Below are positions 33,783-40,497 of a stretch of 40,497 nucleotides of DNA, piece by piece. The first letter of the stretch is position 1. Every line of letters begins with the position of its first letter. The stretch comes from Spirochaetota bacterium (GTDB lineage: Bacteria > Spirochaetota > B62-G9 > DRHN01), in contig DRHN01000450.1 of NCBI GenBank assembly GCA_011049595.1, positions 1 through 40,497 of the forward strand, read 5' to 3'. Under the pieces are notes generated by a model. The model was not told the DNA's origin, did not search any database, and worked only from the letters and a program-made list of their open reading frames with translations. The translations under genes were made by a program, and so were the position numbers.

Positions 33783-34595
33783 TTACTTAAGACGGTTATA
33801 TATCTGGGGAATATTTTTTTGACCTTTCCCTGGAGAATATTTATTGAGTATAAATACCACCTCCAGTTTCTTTTTTCGTGGCAGTCTCGCCGGAACAACC
33901 ATTTTCAGCGGTAATTTAAGATCATCTGCTCCGACAAAGATCTCAATGCCTAAACCCCCCACCTGTTTTATTTTCCTGGCGGGAATTAAAGTTTTTAAAG
34001 ATATCTTTGGAATACTGATCTCTGTCTCACCTTCGTCCGCGAAGTGTACGGTACGCACCGATCTCGGCTCTAAAAAATCAAATGTGTATGTCTCGTTGAT
34101 CACGGCGGGATTGTTTCGAAAAAAGTAAATCATCGAAAATAAGTCAAAAACGTAATTTTTGGATTGAATATGTTTTTCTTCACCCGTGTTTTCGTCGTAA
34201 AGTATAACAAGATTTTCATTCTGTTTGATGTCGTATATGTAGAACCCTTCACTCTTTCCCTCAACAAAATCTTTTTCGATCCTGACAGGAAGAAAGGTGT
34301 TTTTATCGATATAGATCGTCCATTTGTCATTTAATTTATAAAAAATGCTTATCAAACCTGCTGTCTTTGACAGCCCCTTTAGAACATATGTTTCCACCCC
34401 GTTTATTTTCCGTTCGGCTTCCAATTCGAGCGTCTGATATCCCACGTACAGTCCGGCCGCGTAGATTTTGAACTTGAGTTTTTCACCGACAGAAAAAGCC
34501 GAATTACCGTTTGCGGCAAAAGTTGCCGACACAAAAACAATGTTTATTCCTAAAAGAAATAGTAAGATCTTTTTCAAGTACTCTGACATCTTCAT
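33783..34595 (-). CDS. DUF3108 exported protein
   Basis: This 270-residue protein has a clear signal peptide (KKILLFLLGINIVFVSATFAANG, cleavage after about residue 27), so it is periplasmic or bound for the outer membrane. The body resembles DUF3108: FSVGEKLKFKIYAAGLYVGYQTLE, the GLISIFYKLNDKWTIYIDKNTFLPVRIEKDFVEG stretch and a repeated beta-strand pattern, similar to lipoprotein-carrier-like folds. Function is unknown. It lies 52 bases after rseP, and with an envelope protease next door an envelope role is reasonable. A 146-base gap before the PilZ gene shows no recognisable feature. Confidence 0.78.
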   Translation of the reverse strand: MKMSEYLKKILLFLLGINIVFVSATFAANGNSAFSVGEKLKFKIYAAGLYVGYQTLELEAERKINGVETYVLKGLSKTAGLISIFYKLNDKWTIYIDKNTFLPVRIEKDFVEGKSEGFYIYDIKQNENLVILYDENTGEEKHIQSKNYVFDLFSMIYFFRNNPAVINETYTFDFLEPRSVRTVHFADEGETEISIPKISLKTLIPARKIKQVGGLGIEIFVGADDLKLPLKMVVPARLPRKKKLEVVFILNKYSPGKGQKNIPQIYNRLK

Positions 34596-34647
34596 TCCCG
34601 GCCCCTTTTATTCAAGTATAGATAATATTATCCGATTTTGCCAGGAT

Positions 34648-35967
34648 TTATTTGCCGAAGAAGCTGCTGATGTCATTCATCGTGACAAAAATGAGTACAG
34701 CGATCAGGACTATGAACCCGAAAGCCTGGATCTTCTGTATTACTTTGAGATTTGGTTTTTTTCTGGCAATGAGTTCATAGAGGGATATGACGACATGGCT
34801 TCCGTCAAGGGCAGGGAACGGGATCAGGTTCATGATAAAAAACGCTATACTGATGTAACTCAGTACCTGCAGAAAGTAAGTGAACCCCTCTTTTGCGATA
34901 ACACCGGAAAGATAAACTAATTTTGCGGGCCCGGCCACAGCAGACCTGGCCCTGATTTTACCGCTGAAAACTAAATAAATACCCCGGACCGTATCGTTAA
35001 CTCCCTCTATTGATTTTAAAACCCCTCTGCCGAAGGATATATGGACAGGGAACTTTTCAGCCCTGTATGTATCCGTCTGGAAAGATATACCGGCGGAATC
35101 GTACCCTTCCATCTCTTTTGGGATTAAAATAAGTTCTTTTTGTCCGCTTTCGCGTGAGATAATAACCGCCAACACGCTGCCGCTTTTGCCTTTAATCGCA
35201 TTGTAAAAATCCATATGGTGCAATATCTTTACACCATCGACTGAAAGAATAATATCCCCTTTTTCAAAACCACCCACTTCGGCAGGCTCACCCGGGACAA
35301 TATCACCTATTACAGGTTCAACCCATGGATAAATACCGATCAACCCCCGGCCGGTCTCTCTATCGAGCTTCGGCACTACCAGCAGCTCATGTAAAGTCCC
35401 TTCCCGAAGTACCTTCATCTGAATGGGCTTTAGTGCGTTTCGTACAATATTTTCAGTAATATCATCCCAGTTGGTGATATTCTTCCCGTTTAACTCAACT
35501 ATTACATCACCATCGAGCAATCCTGCCGACTGGGCCGGGGTTTTTCTGTCCTCCCCTGTAATATCCTGGGCCTCTGCGAGGAGGATCCTGTTTGAGAAAG
35601 TCCTGATCTCGTAACCGATGATAATGATCATTGAAAACAGCAGCACCGCAAAAATGTAATTAAATACCGGCCCGCCCAGGGCCACGAAGATCCTTTTAAA
35701 AGGCGAGCTCGAATAATATTCATCCGGGCTGTCCTGCAGATCGTCCCTTAAAGAATCTCCCGCGAGTTTACAATAACCGCCGAAGGGTATCCATCCAAGC
35801 TGTATTTTTGTCTCTTTCCATTTGAACGATACGAGACCTTTACCCCACCCGATTGAAAACACCTCGACCCTGATGCCCACAGCCCTGGCCATCAGGAAAT
35901 GGCCAAGCTCATGAACGAATATCAAAATGCCTATAGAAATAATTCCCAGTAAGATTGTTGTTGCCAT
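34648..35967 (-). CDS. rseP: Site-2 intramembrane metalloprotease RseP
   Basis: This 439-residue zinc protease cleaves transmembrane substrates such as anti-sigma factors and signal-peptide remnants. The active-site HELGH is in VHELGHFLMARAVG near residue 20. The second zinc ligand is in NLIPFPALDGSHV near the C-terminus. Two PDZ domains (about residues 120-200 and 205-285) regulate access. Four membrane spans are visible. The C-terminal motif reads ALDGSH in place of the more common ALDGGH. The order cdsA-rseP is standard; dxr, often found between them, is absent. No membrane anti-sigma is in the window to serve as a substrate. Confidence 0.93.
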   Translation of the reverse strand: MATTILLGIISIGILIFVHELGHFLMARAVGIRVEVFSIGWGKGLVSFKWKETKIQLGWIPFGGYCKLAGDSLRDDLQDSPDEYYSSSPFKRIFVALGGPVFNYIFAVLLFSMIIIIGYEIRTFSNRILLAEAQDITGEDRKTPAQSAGLLDGDVIVELNGKNITNWDDITENIVRNALKPIQMKVLREGTLHELLVVPKLDRETGRGLIGIYPWVEPVIGDIVPGEPAEVGGFEKGDIILSVDGVKILHHMDFYNAIKGKSGSVLAVIISRESGQKELILIPKEMEGYDSAGISFQTDTYRAEKFPVHISFGRGVLKSIEGVNDTVRGIYLVFSGKIRARSAVAGPAKLVYLSGVIAKEGFTYFLQVLSYISIAFFIMNLIPFPALDGSHVVISLYELIARKKPNLKVIQKIQAFGFIVLIAVLIFVTMNDISSFFGK

Positions 35968-36009
35968 GATTTTATTTATTACCTCTTGAAATATTTATTT
36001 TTTTAAAAT

Positions 36010-36846
36010 TCAGATGACAGCAAATATCTTTAAAAGCAAATAATAAAAGGGAACAGATAACAATATGCTGTCAAACACATCAAGCACCCCGCCAAGACCG
36101 GGCAAAAAACCGGAAGAGTCTTTTGCACCGGCTTTTCGCTTAACTATTGATTCACATAAATCTCCCAGGGGCGCGAAAACAGAGATCAGAAACCCTGCCG
36201 CAACTGACTCGGTAAAACCCAGATACAGCCTAGGCCGCAGGGCAAGCTGCAGTCCGGCCGCGATCATGATTGTCAATACAAATGACCCTATGTATCCCTC
36301 AAGGCTCTTATTCGGGCTGTATTTGATCAAGCCTCTTGTTCTTCCCAGGAAGGTGCCTATGAAATAAGCAAGCGCGTCGTTTAACCATCCAAGGAAAAAC
36401 AGAAAGTATATTAAAATATACCCCTGTGGTTCCAGTCTTATGACCCATATAATAAGGGGAAAGACCGATGTATAAATATAGCAGGCGCTGAAAACCAGTA
36501 AATATTTCCCGCTGCTTTTCATTCCGAAACCCGCAAAAGTCCCTATAAACACGAGCGCCATGTAACCCGCTATTATATATAAGATACCCATTGAATGGGA
36601 TTTGAAAAAGACATTTATGTAACTGGTCAGCAATAGAGCCAGGCCCGGTATATGGGACCATAAAACAGCAAACCCGCTATCTTCTATCCCGTAAATTTTT
36701 TTTAACAAATTGTATAATTCTTTTGACCCGAGGTAGGACAGGGCGAGAACAAAACATAAAAGGAGGATCGAATTTAAAAAGTCCGCGTATATAACATAAA
36801 TTAATACAGGAATAAGTATTACTGAAGTAATTATTCTACGAAGCAT
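36010..36846 (-). CDS. cdsA: Phosphatidate cytidylyltransferase CdsA
   Basis: This 278-residue membrane enzyme makes CDP-diacylglycerol from phosphatidate and CTP, the branch point for phospholipids. It has about seven or eight spans and the C-terminal CDS signature SIVKRKAGAKDSSGFLPG followed by LGGVLDVFDS. Two signature positions differ from the usual PGHGGxLDRxDS: His is Leu and Arg is Val. I recall similar PGLGGVLD forms in some phyla, so activity is still expected; the KRxxxxKD metal-binding part is intact. It is 42 bases ahead of rseP. A 199-base gap with a hairpin element separates it from uppS. Confidence 0.9.
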   Translation of the reverse strand: MLRRIITSVILIPVLIYVIYADFLNSILLLCFVLALSYLGSKELYNLLKKIYGIEDSGFAVLWSHIPGLALLLTSYINVFFKSHSMGILYIIAGYMALVFIGTFAGFGMKSSGKYLLVFSACYIYTSVFPLIIWVIRLEPQGYILIYFLFFLGWLNDALAYFIGTFLGRTRGLIKYSPNKSLEGYIGSFVLTIMIAAGLQLALRPRLYLGFTESVAAGFLISVFAPLGDLCESIVKRKAGAKDSSGFLPGLGGVLDVFDSILLSVPFYYLLLKIFAVI

Positions 36847-36867
36847 TTACAATTTATCGAATTAATT

Positions 36868-37014
36868 TAGTTCTTGGTGAACAATTCACCAACTCACTTT
36901 ATTGAGCCGTCTCACCGCGACTAATTAGTTCTATTTAACTTTTTATGTTTAACTAGGTAATAATTTAAAATTTACTTGAATTATTAAAAAACACAAATTG
37001 TGCACCAAGAACTA
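36868..37014. repeat. MITE-like element with 12-base terminal inverted repeats between uppS and cdsA
   Basis: TAGTTCTTGGTG at 36868 and CACCAAGAACTA at 37003 are perfect 12-base inverted ends of a 147-base non-coding segment. Inside, TTGGTGAACAATTCACCAA (36874-36892) forms a perfect 8-base hairpin, followed by short CTCA/TGAG and ACTAATTAGT palindromes. It interrupts an otherwise tight operon. A short related piece occurs at 9002. It could be a small non-autonomous mobile element or a processing/attenuation structure. Confidence 0.5.
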
Positions 37015-37045
37015 ATTATTGATCGGGTGATTGTTTCGGGAAAAA

Positions 37046-37774
37046 TTACACACCGCCGAAACGCCTTTCCCTTCTCCTGTAGTCAGAGATCGCCCCAAGG
37101 AAAACCTCGGCGCTGAAATCCGGCCACAGTACGTCCGTCACCCAGATCTCGGTGTACGCGATCTGCCACAGAAGAAAATTGCTGACCCTCATTTCACCGC
37201 CCGTGCGTATCAACAGGTCAGGGTCCGGCATTCCATGGGTAAAAAGAAAACTCTCGATTTTATCCTCGGTGATATCAGATACCTTTATCTCATCCTGCCG
37301 AACGAGAGTACAGAGCTGTTTGACAGCATTTGTCAGCTCGCTTCTGCCGCTGTAGTTGAAAGCGATGTTTAAATACAGTTTTCGTTCGACCGCGTTATTT
37401 CTTTCCATGTTTTTAATTATTTTAATTATGAACGGGGGGAGGTTTTCGGTGTCACCCAGATGAACGAAATAAACGCCTTTGCTCTTTAACCGGTTAAACT
37501 CTCTATTAAAAAATACTTCTGAGAGTTTCATAATACCGCTGACTTCTTTACCGGGCCGCTTCCAGTTTTCTTTTGAAAACGCGTATATGGTAAAATATTT
37601 TACACCCAGCTCCAGACATTTTTCAACGATTTCCCTTACGCGCCCTGCACCTACCCTGTGGCCCTCTGTCCTGGGCAGCCCGTGCTTTTTGGCCCACCTT
37701 CCGTTGCCATCCATTATAACCGCAACATGATCCGGTATTTTTCTTTCAGTTTCTGTCAGGTCCTGTTCTCTCAC
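37046..37774 (-). CDS. uppS: Undecaprenyl diphosphate synthase (cis-prenyltransferase)
   Basis: This 242-residue enzyme extends farnesyl diphosphate with isopentenyl units to make the C55 lipid carrier for peptidoglycan and surface polysaccharides. The catalytic Asp is in VAVIMDGNGRWAKK near residue 22, followed by GHRVGA. Later family motifs are NIAFNYSGRSEL and DLLIRTGGEMRVSNFLLWQIAYTE. Length is normal. It uses GTG at 37774 immediately after the frr stop, so translation is coupled. Confidence 0.95.
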   Translation of the reverse strand: MREQDLTETERKIPDHVAVIMDGNGRWAKKHGLPRTEGHRVGAGRVREIVEKCLELGVKYFTIYAFSKENWKRPGKEVSGIMKLSEVFFNREFNRLKSKGVYFVHLGDTENLPPFIIKIIKNMERNNAVERKLYLNIAFNYSGRSELTNAVKQLCTLVRQDEIKVSDITEDKIESFLFTHGMPDPDLLIRTGGEMRVSNFLLWQIAYTEIWVTDVLWPDFSAEVFLGAISDYRRRERRFGGV

Positions 37775-38332
37775 CTAAATTTCCATGATCTCCGTTTCTT
37801 TTATTTCCATAAGTTTGTTCAGCTCGTCGATATATTCATCAGTTATTTTTTGAATATCTATTAATACTTTCTTTGAGTCGTCTTTACTTATATGGTCTTT
37901 CTTTTCGGCCTCTTTTACCTCTTCGTTGCCGTCTCTTCTAATGTTTCTTATCGCGACCCGTGTGTCTTCTGTCTTTCCTTTTGCGATCTTCACAAGCTCT
38001 TTCCGTCTTTCCTCTGTCAGAGGCGGAATTGAGATCCGGATCACTTTTCCGTCATTGCTCGGATTGAGCATTAGGTCCGATTTATGGAACGCTTTCTCTA
38101 TAAAAGGAAGGGCCCCTTTGTCCCACGGCTGTATCACGACAAGTCTCGGTTCAGGCGCCGATATTCCGGCGATCTGTCTCAACGGAATTCTGTTCCCGTA
38201 GTACTCAACCATCAATCCTTCGACAAGTGAAGTGCTGGCCCTGCCTGACCTGATTTTTTTAAAATCTTCATTTAAACTTTCTACCGACTTGTCCATCCGC
38301 TGTCGTACTTTCTTTTTGATCTCTTCATACAT
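37775..38332 (-). CDS. frr: Ribosome recycling factor
   Basis: This 185-residue protein splits the post-termination ribosome with EF-G. Typical features are KKIRSGRASTSLVEGLMVEYYG near residues 25-46, PWDKGALPFIEKAF, NPSNDGKVIRISIPPLTEERRKEL and the C-terminal helical arm rich in Lys and Glu. Length equals the family norm. It is 3 bases after pyrH and directly abuts uppS. Confidence 0.96.
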   Translation of the reverse strand: MYEEIKKKVRQRMDKSVESLNEDFKKIRSGRASTSLVEGLMVEYYGNRIPLRQIAGISAPEPRLVVIQPWDKGALPFIEKAFHKSDLMLNPSNDGKVIRISIPPLTEERRKELVKIAKGKTEDTRVAIRNIRRDGNEEVKEAEKKDHISKDDSKKVLIDIQKITDEYIDELNKLMEIKETEIMEI

Positions 38333-38335
38333 GGC

Positions 38336-39058
38336 TCACTCCTTTATATAGGTTCCAAGGTTATCACCCATAACTATCCTGACGATATTGCCGCTTTGAT
38401 TAATGTTGAATACTCTAACAGGCAGATTCCCATCCCTGCACAGAGAAATTGCCGTCATGTCCATCACTGTTAGATTTCTATCAAGCACGTCGTTGTATGT
38501 GAGAGTTTTGTAAAACCTGGCATCATCGTGAACTTCAGGGTCTTTGTCAAATACCCCGTCTACTTTTGTTGCCTTTATAAACACCTGGGCGTTTATCTCG
38601 AGAGCCCTGAGCGCGGCCGCAGTGTCGGTTGTAAAATATGGGTTCCCTGTTCCGGCAGCGAAAATGACAATAGTTTTATCAGATAAATAAAAAGCGGTCT
38701 TATTTAGGTCAATACTCTCTGTCACGGTGTCGATGTGAAGGGCTGACTGAAGTATAACCGGGGCGCCGATTGATTTAAGGATACTCTCGAAAAGCAGGCC
38801 GTTTATTATGGTCGCTGTCATTCCCATGTAATCGGACATGTTTCTATCCAGCCCGTATCCTGCCAGCTTTTCACCTCTTATGATGTTTCCACCGCCGATC
38901 ACCAGGCCGATCTCGACACCCTTCTTTTGAACCAGCGCGATCTCCGACGCAATTCTTTTAACGATTTCAAGATCAAACACAGAGTCGGGGCCTCCAATAG
39001 CCTCTCCGCTTATTTTTAGAAGTACCCGTTTATACTTCGGCTTTCTATTCTTCTCCAA
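38336..39058 (-). CDS. pyrH: UMP kinase
   Basis: This 240-residue hexameric kinase converts UMP to UDP with ATP. Motifs are RVLLKISGEAIGG near the start, IGLVIGGGNIIRG, DYMGMTATIINGL, FAAGTGNPYFTTDTAAALRALEI and MDMTAISLCRDGNLPVRVFN. No ATG precedes the conserved start; TTG 39058, with GAGG about 9 bases upstream, is used, and it overlaps the tsf end by 14 bases. A TTG start combined with overlap suggests coupling to tsf translation. Confidence 0.95.
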   Translation of the reverse strand: MEKNRKPKYKRVLLKISGEAIGGPDSVFDLEIVKRIASEIALVQKKGVEIGLVIGGGNIIRGEKLAGYGLDRNMSDYMGMTATIINGLLFESILKSIGAPVILQSALHIDTVTESIDLNKTAFYLSDKTIVIFAAGTGNPYFTTDTAAALRALEINAQVFIKATKVDGVFDKDPEVHDDARFYKTLTYNDVLDRNLTVMDMTAISLCRDGNLPVRVFNINQSGNIVRIVMGDNLGTYIKE

Positions 39059-39896
39059 GTTTGAACCTCGCCAGCCTCTCTATAGTAAATTTACCTTTTA
39101 TTTTCTCCTCTGTTTGTTTGAGATATTTACCAACTGTCAGGTCGCTGTCCTTGACATACTTTTGCTCCAGGAGGCACATCTGCGCAAAAAACTTTTCCAA
39201 TCTTCCTGCTACTATCTTTTCGATTATTTTTTCCGGTTTGCCGCTGTCTCCGGCCTGCTTTGAAAGCGCCTTCTTTTGATCCTCGACCACATCCGCCGGG
39301 ACATCGTCCCTTGATACTGCTATGGGATCCATTGATGCAATCTGAAGCACGACATTGTCAATAAACTCTTTAAAGTCTTCATGCTGACCGACAGCCTCGT
39401 CATCAATCTTGAGCTCTATTATTACACCGACTTTTCCGCCGAGATGAATATAGGAGTGAAGGACGCTTAAACTTTCGTCACTTTTCTTAAAACGCTCTAT
39501 CTTACGTAGAACTATATTTTCACCGAAAGAAGCTATCGCTTCCTTAACACCGGTCTTCACTTTTTCGGAAAGATTCTCGGCGCCTTCATCAAGGACCGCG
39601 AGGGCAGTTTTCTGTACGAAATCCGTGTATTTATCTGTCCTCGAGACAAAATCAGTTTCACAGTTCACCTCAATCATTACGACCTCACTGCCGCCGCTGC
39701 TGTAGACAACTGTTATTATCCCTTCTTTTACCTCTCTTGTGCTCCTTTTTTTTGCTTCCGCGAGACCCTTTTCTCTTAAAAACTTTACAGCTTTATCAAT
39801 ATCGCCGTTGCTTTCGGCCAGCGCCTTTTTACACTCCATTATACCGGCACCGGTTTTTTCGCGAAGCGTTTTAACGTCCTGAGCGCTAATGGTCAA
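39045..39896 (-). CDS. tsf: Elongation factor Ts
   Basis: This 283-residue guanine nucleotide exchange factor for EF-Tu has the N-terminal UBA-like domain (DVKTLREKTGAGIMECKKALAESNGDIDKA), the TDFV motif in EVNCETDFVSRTDKYTDF and two core subdomains ending near the C-terminal GKFTIERLARFKLGEE. Length is normal. It follows rpsB by 45 bases, the usual rpsB-tsf order. Confidence 0.96.
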   Translation of the reverse strand: MTISAQDVKTLREKTGAGIMECKKALAESNGDIDKAVKFLREKGLAEAKKRSTREVKEGIITVVYSSGGSEVVMIEVNCETDFVSRTDKYTDFVQKTALAVLDEGAENLSEKVKTGVKEAIASFGENIVLRKIERFKKSDESLSVLHSYIHLGGKVGVIIELKIDDEAVGQHEDFKEFIDNVVLQIASMDPIAVSRDDVPADVVEDQKKALSKQAGDSGKPEKIIEKIVAGRLEKFFAQMCLLEQKYVKDSDLTVGKYLKQTEEKIKGKFTIERLARFKLGEE

Positions 39897-39941
39897 TTTA
39901 GACCTCCCTCGAAATATTTGTCACCCTTTATCTGTAGCTTC

Positions 39942-40497
39942 TTATTTTTCGGAATCCTTTTTTTCACCAGTTTCCTTTGAGTCAGCTGCATTTTCTTCGG
40001 CTGCCGGCTCTTCTGCTCTTTCCTCAGCCTCCGGCGCCGCTTTTTCTTCGGCTGCCGGCTCTTCTGCTCTTTCCTCAGCCTCCGGCGCCGCTTTTTCCTC
40101 GGCTGCCGGCTCTTCTGCGCTTTCCTCAGCCTCCGGCGCCGCTTTTTCCTCGGCTGCCGGCTCTTCGGAAGAAGGTGCTGTTTCTTTTTTTTGTTCACGT
40201 TCCTTCACATCAATTTGATCCGGTATTTCATCTTCTGCTGCGGCCCTGTCAGGCTCATCCGCAGGTACGGTTTTTTTCGCGCCTCCGTCAACCATTATTT
40301 CATCGGATAGATCCTCCTCTTCCGATAAATACCCCTCCTCCTCTATCGCGTCAGCCTTCGCTTCTTCCTCCTCGAGAGAAATAATTTTTGTTTCCTCGGC
40401 AATCTCTAATTTACCTGCTTCATTTTGTCCTTCGATTACTGCAGAAGAAACTATAGAAGCGAAAAGGTTTATCGCCCTGATAGCATCATCATTACCG
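39942..40497 (-). CDS. rpsB: Ribosomal protein S2, 3' part, with a long acidic repeat tail
   Basis: The gene enters from beyond the window's right edge; only the C-terminal 184 or so codons are here. The visible start, GNDDAIRAINLFASIVSSAVIEGQ, matches the end of the S2 core (the usual PGNDDAIRAI...). Ordinary S2 then stops within about 20 residues. Here about 160 more residues follow, very rich in Glu and Ala, first acidic (EEEEAKADAIEEEGYL) and then three copies of a 17-residue unit. The tail would be disordered and exposed on the small subunit. Position before tsf is standard. Antisense and shifted-frame open reading frames over the repeats are by-products of their composition. Confidence 0.9.
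   Translation of the reverse strand, partial: GNDDAIRAINLFASIVSSAVIEGQNEAGKLEIAEETKIISLEEEEAKADAIEEEGYLSEEEDLSDEIMVDGGAKKTVPADEPDRAAAEDEIPDQIDVKEREQKKETAPSSEEPAAEEKAAPEAEESAEEPAAEEKAAPEAEERAEEPAAEEKAAPEAEERAEEPAAEENAADSKETGEKKDSEK
39988..40166 (-). repeat. 51-base tandem repeats encoding the S2 tail
   Basis: Three full 51-base units begin at 40001, 40052 and 40103, with partial units on both sides. Each encodes a 17-residue unit like EEPAAEEKAAPEAEESA. Copies are nearly identical in DNA, including third positions, so they duplicated recently or are kept the same by slippage or conversion. The unit length is a multiple of 3, so copy number can change without breaking the frame. Confidence 0.92.

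Noticed and set aside
39988-40166. Regular repeats as a possible CRISPR array
   Set aside because: The units are contiguous with no spacers and encode protein in frame with S2.
39893-40198. Arg/Lys-rich 101-residue minus-strand frame
   Set aside because: It is the shifted frame of the same repeats and overlaps the rpsB tail. It has no independent support.
39889-40384. Long plus-strand open reading frames rich in Ser/Ala or Leu/Pro over the right end
   Set aside because: They are antisense to the S2 tail repeats. The 51-base unit keeps all frames open and the composition is only the complement of Glu/Ala codons.

Overview
The window is bacterial. Its right third is a housekeeping block, all on the minus strand: rpsB (3' part only), tsf, pyrH, frr, uppS, cdsA, rseP, a DUF3108 protein, a PilZ protein, a YihY/BrkB membrane protein, tsaE and tsaB. 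It runs on into a CHAT-protease gene, a sigma-70-like gene, a zinc-finger anti-sigma-like gene and an Ogg2-type DNA glycosylase gene. RseP, an exported DUF3108 protein and periplasmic-type transport parts suggest a diderm. The PilZ/DUF3108/RseP set and the CHAT-sigma trio make me think of Spirochaetota, but this is a low-confidence guess and no rRNA is present to settle it.

The left two thirds (about 0-27 kb) are an accessory carbohydrate island. Minus-strand operon 1 (11621 down to 43) encodes two zinc alcohol/polyol dehydrogenases, two SDRs, a split transketolase (N and C halves as separate genes), a SAF-domain oxidoreductase, a DUF1537 acid-sugar kinase, a PdxA2-like dehydrogenase, an HD protein and a broken fused E1-alpha/beta gene. 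Minus-strand operon 2 (21058 down to 14018) encodes an E1-alpha/E1-beta pair, a ribose-type ABC importer, a stand-alone lipoyl protein and a tiny E1 remnant. It is followed by a PrpR-type sigma-54 activator gene (12014-13954). The plus-strand operon 3 (21830-26985) encodes an FGGY kinase, a second E1-alpha/E1-beta pair, a second stand-alone lipoyl protein, a YjbQ-family protein and an RpiR regulator.

Regulation can be read directly. Both minus operons start with near-perfect -24/-12 sigma-54 promoters (11745-11760 and 21135-21150). Upstream of each lie paired TGTTTCA-N3-TGAAACA-like inverted repeats, the expected kind of target for the Fis-type HTH of the activator. The two operons therefore look like one sigma-54 regulon. 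The AT-rich divergent region at 21.1-21.8 kb also holds a sigma-70-like candidate for operon 3.

Inferred function: import of a polyol, branched sugar or sugar acid, oxidation by the dehydrogenases, phosphorylation by the FGGY and DUF1537 kinases, oxidation/decarboxylation by PdxA2, and carbon rearrangement by the split transketolase. The most unusual feature is the repeated module of ThDP E1 plus a free lipoyl protein with no E2 acyltransferase and no E3 in the window, joined in operon 3 by YjbQ, a family with reported thiamine-phosphate synthase activity. Several genes of the island (fused E1, SDR1, E1 remnant) carry clean internal deletions that join conserved motifs across missing domains. 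Either parts of the island are decaying or the assembly dropped segments.
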